From Granulicella sp. (lineage in GTDB: Bacteria > Acidobacteriota > Terriglobia > Terriglobales > Acidobacteriaceae): a DNA stretch of 8,401 nucleotides. Of the stretch, positions 1-5,710 are shown one piece after another. Location: NCBI GenBank assembly GCA_003133205.1, contig PKWK01000098.1, forward strand, positions 5,506 through 13,906. The letters are read 5' to 3'. The first letter of the stretch is position 1. Every line of letters begins with the position of its first letter. The notes under the pieces were generated by a model, which saw nothing but the letters and a program-made list of their open reading frames with translations, ran no database searches and was not told where the DNA came from. The position numbers and the translations under genes are program-made.

Positions 1-678
1 GTCATGATCGCGGGCAAGGTCGCGGTGGTCTGCGGATACGGCGATGTGGGCAAGGGCTCGGCGGCGTCTCTGCGCGGACTTGGCGCGCGAGTGATTGTTA
101 CGGAGATCGATCCGATAAACGCGCTGCAGGCAGCGATGGAAGGCTACGAAGTCACGACCATCGAGGAAACACTTGGCCGCGGCGACATCTACGTCACGTG
201 CACCGGTAACGTCGACATCATTACGGTCGAACACATGAAGTTGATGAAGGACCAGGCAATCGTGTGCAACATTGGTCACTTTGACAATGAGATTCAAATG
301 GAGAAGCTGAACGCACTTCCCGGCGTTTCCAAGTTGAACATTAAGCCCCAGGTGGACAAGTACACGTTTCCGAGCGGCAACAGCATCTTCGTGCTGGCCG
401 AAGGGCGGCTGGTGAACCTGGGTTGCGCGACCGGGCATCCAAGCTTTGTGATGTCGAACAGCTTCGCAAACCAGACGCTCGCGCAGCTTGATCTCTGGAA
501 GAACAAGGACACGTACAAGGTTGGAATCTACATTCTGCCGAAGAAGCTGGACGAAGAGGTTGCGCGGCTGCATCTCGAGAAGATCGGCGTGAAGTTGACG
601 ACACTCTCGAAGAAGCAGGCGGACTACCTGAGCGTGCCGGTGGAAGGACCGTACAAGGCGGATCACTATCGGTATTAG
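1..678 (+). CDS. ahcY: S-adenosylhomocysteine hydrolase, C-terminal part (5' end outside window)
   Basis: Adenosylhomocysteinase reversibly splits S-adenosylhomocysteine to adenosine and homocysteine in the cytosol, removing the inhibitory by-product of SAM-dependent methylation. The reading frame is open from base 1, so the gene starts upstream; the ATG at position 4 is internal. The visible 225 residues start in the NAD-binding Rossmann domain. The glycine-rich loop GYGDVGKG is at window residues 12-19, and an acidic residue ends the next strand (VTEID), as expected for NAD ribose binding. Family blocks follow in order: [10 protein letters not shown], then a [15 protein letters not shown] block, and the C-terminal KADHYRY tail, which places the Lys-Tyr of the neighbouring NAD site. 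No frameshift or lost motif is seen. A strong hairpin follows the stop codon. The identification is secure; only the missing N-terminal half cannot be judged. Confidence 0.97.
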   Translation, partial: VMIAGKVAVVCGYGDVGKGSAASLRGLGARVIVTEIDPINALQAAMEGYEVTTIEETLGRGDIYVTCTGNVDIITVEHMKLMKDQAIVCNIGHFDNEIQMEKLNALPGVSKLNIKPQVDKYTFPSGNSIFVLAEGRLVNLGCATGHPSFVMSNSFANQTLAQLDLWKNKDTYKVGIYILPKKLDEEVARLHLEKIGVKLTTLSKKQADYLSVPVEGPYKADHYRY

Positions 679-699
679 GCGCTCTCTTCAAACGTAGTT

Positions 700-731
700 C
701 AGAAGGGCACGGCTTCGGTCGTGCCCTTCTG
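700..731 (+). terminator. Hairpin terminator after ahcY with UUCG tetraloop
   Basis: A perfect 12-bp inverted repeat (CAGAAGGGCACG at 700-711 and its complement at 720-731) is extended inside by a G-T and a C-G pair around a TTCG loop at 714-717, giving the very stable cUUCGg tetraloop. It starts 22 bases after the ahcY stop codon. The T-tract that follows is poor (CTTGCCCTG), so it may act as a stabilising 3' end or an imperfect intrinsic terminator. Its core matches the reverse complement of the hairpin at 6380-6399, so it may derive from a repeated element. Confidence 0.7.
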
Positions 732-829
732 CTTGCCCTGTTACATGTTCAGCCAGGCCAGGCCATTTTGCAGCCCGTTGGGCCGCTATCTCCTGCGGCG
801 AAGGAGTCGTAGGCGCGAGTCTTCAAAAT

Positions 830-858
830 GTAACACCGGCAGGCAAATGCTCTATACT
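830..858 (+). promoter_or_regulatory. Putative sigma-70-type promoter of the mini-peptide/amt operon
   Basis: A good -10 box TATACT (853-858) is preceded, with a 17-base spacer, by GTAACA (830-835), which matches the -35 consensus at 4 of 6 positions. The predicted start near 865 would give a leader of about 40 bases before the ribosome site at 894. No experimental support; the -35 element is weak. Confidence 0.4.
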
Positions 859-893
859 GAACCGTTCACAATATCTACGTCACATATTTCTTG

Positions 894-899
894 AAGGAG
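894..899 (+). promoter_or_regulatory. Ribosome binding site that fixes a TTG start
   Basis: AAGGAG lies 5 bases before the TTG at 905. It is the best Shine-Dalgarno match in this intergenic region and is the main reason for calling a small gene here although no ATG or GTG start is available. Confidence 0.6.
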
Positions 900-904
900 A
901 TTCC

Positions 905-1084
905 TTGAGGCTGATCGGCTGCCTGCTGCTTTTGTCCGGATTCTTCATCGTCCTCGCGGCCCTGGTGCTGATGACCTCGTTCCAGTCGCGGCTAGGTTTT
1001 GTGGTGGCCGGCGTTGGCGTGGAGGTTCTCGGCGTGGCCTTGCTGACCCAGGCATACAAGGCCGCAACAAAGGAGCAGCGATGA
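905..1084 (+). CDS. Small two-helix membrane protein, 59 aa, TTG start, coupled to amt
   Basis: This small gene begins with TTG, 5 bases after a strong AAGGAG, and ends in TGA, overlapping the next start as ATGA (1081-1084). That overlap is a classic arrangement for translational coupling. The 59-residue product has two hydrophobic stretches, about residues 3-24 (IGCLLLLSGFFIVLAALVLM) and 33-50 (FVVAGVGVEVLGVALL), joined by a short polar turn (TSFQSRLG). It ends in a charged tail, KAATKEQR. It therefore looks like a helical hairpin in the inner membrane with both ends on the same side. I do not recognise a family. The obvious hypothesis is an accessory or assembly partner of the Amt-like protein; that is inference from the overlap alone. 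The open frame, ribosome site and hydrophobic pattern together support a real gene. Confidence 0.65.
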   Translation: MRLIGCLLLLSGFFIVLAALVLMTSFQSRLGFVVAGVGVEVLGVALLTQAYKAATKEQR

Positions 1085-2370
1085 ACCCGGTGCTGTGTCT
1101 ATTCTGCATGATGTTGATCCCGCTGGCGGCCGCCGGACTGGCGCTGATTCACCAGGGGCTCGGGCGCTCGCGGAGTGCCGCTCACGCGATGCTTGCAACG
1201 CTGTGCGCGCTCGCGATCTCCGCCATTATCTTCGTGATCTTTGGGTTCTCTTGGGCCGGAGTTTCCGGGGCTTCCGCACACTCGTTTGCTGCCGGCGGCG
1301 TGCGCTGGGATTGGCTCGGGGCCGCGCCGTTCTTCGCCACCGGCATAAGCTTCGATGGATCGGATGGGGCCGGCCTCAACTCCGCGCTGACGCTATGTCT
1401 GATGATGTTTGGCTCCGGCCTCACGGCAATGATTCCGCTCAGCGCGGGCAGTGACCGCTGGCGGCTTGTGCCCGCTTGTCTCGCGAGCGCGCTGCTAGCT
1501 GGCTTCATGTTTCCGTTGTTCGCGCACTGGGCATGGGGCGCGGGATGGCTCGCTCAGCTTGGCACAAACTTCGGCATATCGGGATTCGTCGATGCGGGCG
1601 GCGCAGGCGTGATCCAGGTCGTAGGCGGCCTGATGGCGGTCTCGATCATTTGGATCATCGGCCCTCGCCGGGGCAAGTTCGCGGACGACGGTATGCCGGC
1701 GGCGATTCCTGGGCACAACATTGTGCTCGTGCTGTTTGGCTGCATTCTGGCTCTGGTCGGATGGATCGGACTCGACTCCTCATCGTCGATTCTGTTCTAT
1801 GGAGCAGGCCCGCAGCAGATCGTCGGCGTGGTCATCAATGCGATGCTGTCTGCCTCGGCCGGATGCCTTGCGGCAGTGGCCGTCACCAGGGCGCGCTATC
1901 GCAAGCCCGACGCATCGATCAGCGCCAATGGATGGATTGCCGGCCTAGTCGCTGGTAGCGCGGCCTGCGCAATGGTCTCGCCGGTGGCGGCCATCGATAC
2001 GGGGCTGGTAGCAGGAGTGCTCGTCACCTACATGATCGAAATCGCGGAGTTGCACCTGCGGGTGGACGATCCTGGCGGCGCGGTTTCGGTGCACGCCGGC
2101 GCTGGGATCTGGGGTCTCATCGCCGTTGGACTCTTTGGCCACTTTTCCGAAGGGACGCGGGGAAGCCACCTGCTCGCTCAGTTGGTGGGCGTGGCCGCGC
2201 TACTCGGCTTCATGCTGCCCTTGCTCTACGCGGGAAACCTGCTGCTGAACCGCTTTGTGCCGTATCGCGTGGATAACGACGGAGACTGGCAGGGAATGGA
2301 TATTCGCGAACTGGGCGCGGGAGCCTATCCCGAGTTCGTCGTGCATGCGGACGAGTTTGTGCCGCGCTGA
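1081..2370 (+). CDS. amt: Divergent Amt/Mep/Rh-family ammonium transporter-like protein
   Basis: A 429-residue polytopic membrane protein with about 11 hydrophobic segments and Amt landmarks in order. These are a GLALIHQGLGRS block at 19-30 (family GLALFYGGLVR), FAHWAWGAGWL at 147-157 (pore-lining Trp at 152), D171 in the DAGG block, GWIGLDSSSS at 227-236, DDPGGAVSVH at 329-338, and a C-terminal GMDIRELGAGAYPEF at 405-419 matching the cytoplasmic tail of the family. Amt proteins conduct or transport ammonium across the inner membrane. Several usual pore residues differ. The first twin His (E. coli AmtB H168) aligns with Q179, the gate Phe F215 with L231 and N216 with D232. The second His is kept (H338), as is a Phe at 110. 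No glnK/PII gene accompanies it; the partner is the overlapping mini-protein. It could be a transporter with altered selectivity, a sensor, or an inactive paralogue. Family assignment is firm, activity is not. The ATG at 1081 leaves a normal first helix. Confidence 0.88.
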   Translation: MNPVLCLFCMMLIPLAAAGLALIHQGLGRSRSAAHAMLATLCALAISAIIFVIFGFSWAGVSGASAHSFAAGGVRWDWLGAAPFFATGISFDGSDGAGLNSALTLCLMMFGSGLTAMIPLSAGSDRWRLVPACLASALLAGFMFPLFAHWAWGAGWLAQLGTNFGISGFVDAGGAGVIQVVGGLMAVSIIWIIGPRRGKFADDGMPAAIPGHNIVLVLFGCILALVGWIGLDSSSSILFYGAGPQQIVGVVINAMLSASAGCLAAVAVTRARYRKPDASISANGWIAGLVAGSAACAMVSPVAAIDTGLVAGVLVTYMIEIAELHLRVDDPGGAVSVHAGAGIWGLIAVGLFGHFSEGTRGSHLLAQLVGVAALLGFMLPLLYAGNLLLNRFVPYRVDNDGDWQGMDIRELGAGAYPEFVVHADEFVPR

Positions 2371-2392
2371 CAGCTAAACGGAACAGCCAAAT

Positions 2393-3238
2393 CTAGAGCA
2401 GGCGGTACGGGCGGCCGCGGTAGAGGCCCATGCGCTCGACTGCGCGTACTCGGATGAGTTGGACGCTGACGTTGTCGTGGCCGCCGGTCTGGTTCGCGGC
2501 GGCGATCAGCGCTGCGGCGGCTTCGTCGAGGTTCGGCGTGGAGTTGAGCAACCATTGAATCGCCGGATCGGGCACGTAGCCGTGCAGCCCATCGGAGCAA
2601 AGCATCAGCACATCGCCAGGAAGAATGTTGACGGTAATGGTGTCGGCCGCGACGAACATCTCGGCTCCGAGGCTACGGGTGAGGATGTGCCGGTTGGCGT
2701 GGGTTGCGGCGTCGGCCTTGGAGATAAGACCCATCCGAACCTGGTCGTCGACCATGGTGTGATCGTGGGTCAGCGGGGTGAGGTTGCCGTTGCGAAAGAG
2801 GTAGCAGCGCGAGTCGCCGACGTGCGAGACGACGGCGGAGTCGAAGCGCAGGGCGCAGAGGACAAGGGTGCTCGCCATGTGCGCGCCGCCAGGAAGGATC
2901 GCGCCGCCGGGATCGACGTAGTTGGGATCGGGCCGGATGTTGGCGGCGTTGCCTTCGTCAAACACGGCCTGGTTGGCATCCTGCACGAGGCGAGGCAGGA
3001 GCGAGACGTGCATGATGCCTTTGGGAATCTTGCGAAAGCCCGTGAGGACGGCGTCGATGGCGAGACGCGAAGCGACCTCTCCCTTCTCATGACCGCCGAC
3101 TCCGTCCGCAAGGGCAAAGAGCCAGCCCTGGGATTGGACCTGTGCAGGCGAGGACGGAATGACATGGCCAACGCAGTCCTCGTTGTGGTCACGGCTCAGG
3201 CCGGAGTCGGAAAGTTCCGCGAATTCGAGCTCTAACAT
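2393..3238 (-). CDS. PP2C-family serine/threonine protein phosphatase
   Basis: A 281-residue cytosolic metal-dependent (PPM/PP2C) phosphatase that would remove phosphate from Ser/Thr residues. The motifs occur in order: SRDHNED at 15-21, ALADGVGGHEKGEVAS at 42-57, MASTLVLCAL at 121-130, HVGDSRCYLFRNG at 139-151 followed by LTHDHT, HILTRSLG at 184-191, LCSDGLHG at 213-220, and GGHDNVSV at 252-259. The Asp residues that hold the two metal ions (D21, D45, D216, D255) are all present, so it should be active. A roughly 40-residue stretch (about 80-120, rich in Pro, Asn and Gly) before the AST motif is longer than in most bacterial members. There is no membrane segment or extra domain. The ATG at 3238 is preferred because homology begins at once; a GTG at 3283 would add 15 residues of no family character. 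It lies tail-to-tail with amt and 101 bases downstream of the membrane-protein gene. No kinase gene is nearby. Confidence 0.93.
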   Translation of the reverse strand: MLELEFAELSDSGLSRDHNEDCVGHVIPSSPAQVQSQGWLFALADGVGGHEKGEVASRLAIDAVLTGFRKIPKGIMHVSLLPRLVQDANQAVFDEGNAANIRPDPNYVDPGGAILPGGAHMASTLVLCALRFDSAVVSHVGDSRCYLFRNGNLTPLTHDHTMVDDQVRMGLISKADAATHANRHILTRSLGAEMFVAADTITVNILPGDVLMLCSDGLHGYVPDPAIQWLLNSTPNLDEAAAALIAAANQTGGHDNVSVQLIRVRAVERMGLYRGRPYRLL

Positions 3239-3265
3239 AGGGTTCCGCCACTTTCTAGAACTGGA

Positions 3266-3282
3266 TGCATTGGTTGAATGCA
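3266..3282. promoter_or_regulatory. Palindrome upstream of the phosphatase gene, possible operator
   Basis: TGCATT (3266-3271) and AATGCA (3277-3282) form a perfect 6-bp inverted repeat around GGTTG, 28-44 bases before the ATG of the PP2C gene. The position and AT-rich symmetric half-sites fit a dimeric repressor site or a small hairpin. No regulator can be named. Confidence 0.25.
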
Positions 3283-3339
3283 CTGAGTTTACGCTGTCGG
3301 CTGAATCAATCGCCGATTAGCGAACAAGCTTGCTTTCCT

Positions 3340-4965
3340 TCAATGCAGCCGGCAGACTCTCACCGCGGCGTTCTCGTACGGGCAGTCGAAGCTCGTTGCT
3401 GCGCCGGCTTTGAGCACAACCCACGAGACGCCCAGCGGGCTTAGCGCGGCTATCCGGTCTGCGTCGGTCGATTCGCTCAACCTCTGCTGTGCGGCCTGGC
3501 CCTGTTTCCAGGTCTCGGTGAGTTCGGGCGCGATCGACACTTCGCCTCCGTCCTTCGAGTAGTCGGGTAGGGAACTGCGCTCGGCGATGGCGCGGAAGCA
3601 CTGCGCGTCTTCGCCGGGCGCGTTGATGTAATCCGCGTCCAGCGCGAAGATTGCGTCCTTCGGCGTGTTCGCGCGGATCCACTGGAACGCCTGCGCCCAT
3701 GCGTTCCGGGGTGCGATCGATGGAAGCTCCGCATGGTTTGAAGCGGGGAAGGCTGTCCGCTCCGCTCCGAGCATGATGCCGCCGAGCAAGAGCGTCGCTG
3801 CGGTCCATCGCCACGCGCTGCGGCGCAGCACCGATTCGCCCAGCTTTGCTCCCAGCACGAGCACCATCAGCAGGTAGACGATCTGAAAGGCGCGCAGAGG
3901 CTGCATGCGGGCGGCCAGGTGCGTGGCTGCGGCGGCGCGCGAGAACAGCGCGGCGACGAGCCAGGCCGTTGCGCCCGCTGCGACTGCCATCTGCGCCAAC
4001 GAGCGCAGAGCTTCGTGCGATGCGATGGACTGCGGCTGCGCTGGCTTGCGCGAGGATGCACGCGCGACCATTGCCAGGATGAGCAGTGGCGCCGCCAACC
4101 CGAGCAGTTCGTACCAGGCCCACGCTGCTGGAAACCAGTACGTGCGGGTGAGCGCGACGCGAAGGTAATCGGGGCTCTCAGGCTTGGCGACATGCTGCAG
4201 GCAGGCCGCGAGCGTCAGCGCAACTGCTGACAGCGTAGCCGTTCCACCGGCCCTTACGCTGCGTCGCGCGGATCGCACGCAGATCAGCATCAGTGTTGCG
4301 CCGAGTGCGTAGGCGGCCATCAGCGGGTGCATGGCGGTTGCCAGCATGATGCTGGCGAAACAGAGACAGACGCCGCGCCATCGATTTGCACGCTGGCTAT
4401 TCTGGTCGGTGGCGTCGAGCGCGCCGACCAGCGCGAGCACCATGCAGGGCGTCGAGATGCTACGCGCCGTCACGTATGGGTCCATCAGCAGCAGCGCTGT
4501 TCCGGCGATGGGAAGCGCCAGCCAGCATGCCAGAAGGACCACCGCGCCGGTCCGCGCTGTGCGGGTCGTCCAGCAGCGGGCGGCTAGCATCCACGAGGCG
4601 AACAGCGTTGCCCAGATGGTCGCGAGATGCAGCGCCAGAAGCACGATCGGCAAGGGCAGGTGACTCAGCCGCGCGATGGTTGCGACGGTCGGCGCGAAGA
4701 GCGAGAAGCGCGTCGGTTCCAGCACGAAGGCTGCGCTGTGCGGGTAGAGCGCGGGATCGAGCAGGCGCTTGATGCCGGTCAGGTAGAGGCCGCCATCCTC
4801 GGCGTAGGGGTGGTAGCCGTGTATCGCGAGGGCGAATAGCGTCAGCGCGCTGACCAAGAGTAGGGCGAAGGGGCCCTCGCTGTGCTGCGTGGCGCGCTCG
4901 GCCTGTTCGGCGGGGAGTTGCGATTCTACTGGTGCTACGAATGTGGCCAACGCCCGCCGCTCCAT
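3340..4965 (-). CDS. Multi-spanning membrane protein, probable GT-C-type glycosyltransferase
   Basis: A 541-residue protein with a short soluble N-terminus, roughly 9-10 hydrophobic helices between residues 32 and 400, and a soluble C-terminal domain (about 415-541). Just after the first helix comes HPYAEDGGLYL at 52-62. An acidic pair in the first periplasmic loop is the hallmark of GT-C enzymes, which move sugars from polyprenyl-phosphate donors on the outer face of the membrane. Other features typical of such proteins are MDPYVTARSIST at 161-172, RMQPLRAFQIVY at 353-364 in a late helix, and the tail block FQWIRANTPKDAIFALDAD at 427-445 followed by a conserved-looking FRAIAERSS. No specific donor, acceptor or pathway can be read from the sequence, and no cell-surface biosynthesis genes adjoin it. 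The ATG at 4965 has only a weak ribosome site. It may be cotranscribed with the phosphatase gene 101 bases downstream. The membrane topology is clear; the enzyme class is inference. Confidence 0.75.
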   Translation of the reverse strand: MERRALATFVAPVESQLPAEQAERATQHSEGPFALLLVSALTLFALAIHGYHPYAEDGGLYLTGIKRLLDPALYPHSAAFVLEPTRFSLFAPTVATIARLSHLPLPIVLLALHLATIWATLFASWMLAARCWTTRTARTGAVVLLACWLALPIAGTALLLMDPYVTARSISTPCMVLALVGALDATDQNSQRANRWRGVCLCFASIMLATAMHPLMAAYALGATLMLICVRSARRSVRAGGTATLSAVALTLAACLQHVAKPESPDYLRVALTRTYWFPAAWAWYELLGLAAPLLILAMVARASSRKPAQPQSIASHEALRSLAQMAVAAGATAWLVAALFSRAAAATHLAARMQPLRAFQIVYLLMVLVLGAKLGESVLRRSAWRWTAATLLLGGIMLGAERTAFPASNHAELPSIAPRNAWAQAFQWIRANTPKDAIFALDADYINAPGEDAQCFRAIAERSSLPDYSKDGGEVSIAPELTETWKQGQAAQQRLSESTDADRIAALSPLGVSWVVLKAGAATSFDCPYENAAVRVCRLH

Positions 4966-5102
4966 CTGCCGCGGCCACAGGGGCCGGGACTTTGGGGATT
5001 ACGCTCCATGCTAAACATTAATGACAAGCGGGAGAGTGATCGGCGTCATACTGCTGCAACACCTTAGGCCTGGAATATTTTTTTCGCGCTGGGGGTATCT
5101 TG

Positions 5103-5254
5103 GACGTAAAATAGCCAGAATCAACGAGTTAGCGGGTGGCTGTGTTGCCAAAATCCTCATTCCATTGGAGTTACGTCTAAAATGTTCAAACATAAGGACT
5201 TGTGCTCCTGACTGGGTTAAATGCAAAACCCGGCACGTGGCCGGGTTTCTTTTC
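5103..5254 (+). ncRNA. Candidate small RNA or attenuator-like leader ending at an orphan terminator
   Basis: A clear intrinsic terminator at 5225-5254 has no protein gene before it on the + strand. Upstream are several possible pairings. GACGTAA (5103-5109) can pair with TTACGTC (5171-5177). AGCCA (5113-5117) can pair with TGGCT (5137-5141), which competes with TGGC (5137-5140) pairing GCCA (5147-5150). CTGGGTT (5212-5218) can pair with AACCCGG (5227-5233), which would disrupt the terminator stem. A nine-codon frame (MFKHKDLCS, 5182-5211) sits just ahead. No known RNA family was recognised and the 5' end is a guess. Confidence 0.3.
5225..5254 (+). terminator. Rho-independent terminator
   Basis: AAACCCGGC (5226-5234) and GCCGGGTTT (5240-5248) form a perfect 9-bp stem with a five-base loop, followed by CTTTTCT. 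On the other strand the stem is followed by TGCATTT, so bidirectional use is possible, although no - strand gene ends here. Confidence 0.8.
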
Positions 5255-5486
5255 TCTATCAACTACTTTAATGGTAGCAGATTGACCATAACTACTATGC
5301 CAAGTTTATTCCCTTGTGGGTCATGGAGTTAGGTCATTTGGGGGCTTGACATGCGAATTTGCTGAGTGTTTTCGAGACATTTTCTTTTGGCACGAATAAA
5401 GCTCTACGAATCTGTTGTTTAGCAGCTTCGGCTTAGAGTCTCCGGCACGGAAAAGTTCGTTTTCGAGCCGAAAGCCGCAATGTCCC

Positions 5487-5502
5487 GGGGGCTGAAGCCC
5501 CT
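5487..5502. repeat. CTGAAG hairpin, copy 1
   Basis: Five G-C pairs plus a terminal G-T close a TGAA loop (loop 5493-5496): a GGGGC arm, TGAA, and a GCCCC arm. It belongs to a family of four hairpins in this window with the same loop and different but self-complementary stems. Its centre is 38 bases from that of copy 2. Confidence 0.65.
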
Positions 5503-5522
5503 CAGTCTCGGACGCCGTGGAT

Positions 5523-5542
5523 GTCCAGGCTGAAGCCTGGAC
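5523..5542. repeat. CTGAAG hairpin, copy 2
   Basis: A perfect 8-bp stem, GTCCAGGC (5523-5530) with GCCTGGAC (5535-5542), closes a TGAA loop. It reads in the same orientation as copy 1. No T-tract follows, so a terminator role is unlikely; a REP-like intergenic element is the better description. Confidence 0.7.
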
Positions 5543-5545
5543 CTA

Positions 5546-5647
5546 TCTCAGGAGCAGGGACAACGGCAGAGGTCTCAAAAGCAAGGACAACCGCAGGTCT
5601 CAGGAGCAAGGACAACGGCAGGTCTCAGGAGCAAGGACAACGGCAAG
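5546..5647. repeat. Tandem repeat, about 25 bp x 4
   Basis: Four adjacent units begin TCTCA at 5546, 5573, 5598 and 5623. The unit runs TCTCAGGAGCAAGGACAACG followed by GCAGG. Units 3 and 4 are nearly identical; unit 2 has TCTCAAAAG and a CCG variant; unit 1 carries a two-base insertion (27 bp) and AGGG for AAGG. There are no unique spacers, so this is a minisatellite-type array, not CRISPR. The period breaks any reading frame, arguing against coding. Confidence 0.85.
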
Positions 5648-5655
5648 GGCTGAAT

Positions 5656-5671
5656 CTGAAAGTGCTTTCAG
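5656..5671. promoter_or_regulatory. Palindrome overlapping the probable promoter of the cytochrome gene
   Basis: CTGAAAG (5656-5662) and CTTTCAG (5665-5671) form a perfect 7-bp inverted repeat with a two-base centre. It ends 21 bases before the TATAAT at 5693, so it lies across or just upstream of the expected -35 position. That is the right place for a regulator binding site; the regulator is unknown. Confidence 0.35.
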
Positions 5672-5672
5672 G

Positions 5673-5698
5673 TTGGCTGGGCGATGGGCCTCTATAAT
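5673..5698 (+). promoter_or_regulatory. Probable promoter of the cytochrome c gene (TATAAT)
   Basis: A perfect -10 hexamer TATAAT lies at 5693-5698. The only -35-like match is TTGGCT at 5673-5678, with a short 14-base spacer, so activation by a factor at the adjacent palindrome is plausible. Transcription would start near 5704-5706, only about 5-7 bases before the ATG at 5711, implying a leaderless or near-leaderless message if this box is used. Confidence 0.45.
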
Positions 5699-5710
5699 CG
5701 GGGACATCCT

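Larger units (their letters stand above)
4966..5710. other. Gene-free region of 745 bases rich in RNA-like structure and repeats
   Basis: No convincing protein gene is present: the open frames here have no ribosome site, no family resemblance and cross repeats whose period is not a multiple of three. The region holds a candidate small RNA ending at the terminator at 5225-5254, two CTGAAG hairpins at 5487-5542, a 25-bp tandem repeat at 5546-5647, a palindrome at 5656-5671 and a TATAAT box at 5693. The part from about 5255 to 5480 is less GC-rich than its surroundings. It contains a consensus-like TTGACA (5346-5351) without a good -10 partner and a short AGC-TTCG-GCT hairpin (5424-5433), but nothing I can name. 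Confidence 0.7.

Noticed and set aside
752..773. Sigma-54 promoter for the amt operon (GGCC...TTTTGCA)
   Set aside because: The GG and GC dinucleotides are separated by 12 or 7 bases rather than the required 10.
2459..3235. A 258-codon + strand open frame opposite the PP2C gene
   Set aside because: The - strand frame carries every PP2C motif in order; the + frame is Val/Gly/Asp-rich with no family pattern and is a high-GC antisense shadow.
3317..4123. A 268-codon - strand frame overlapping the membrane-protein gene
   Set aside because: Arg/Ala-rich translation without hydrophobic segments, out of frame with the clear polytopic protein; a GC shadow.
5212..5254. Attenuator controlling the cytochrome c gene
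   Set aside because: The gene starts more than 450 bases downstream and has its own TATAAT box, with hairpins and tandem repeats in between.
5021..5332. A 103-codon + strand frame across the orphan terminator
   Set aside because: It runs through a strong intrinsic terminator, has no ribosome site and shows no domain character.
5546..5647. CRISPR array
   Set aside because: The 25-bp units abut directly with no unique spacers, and no cas genes are present.
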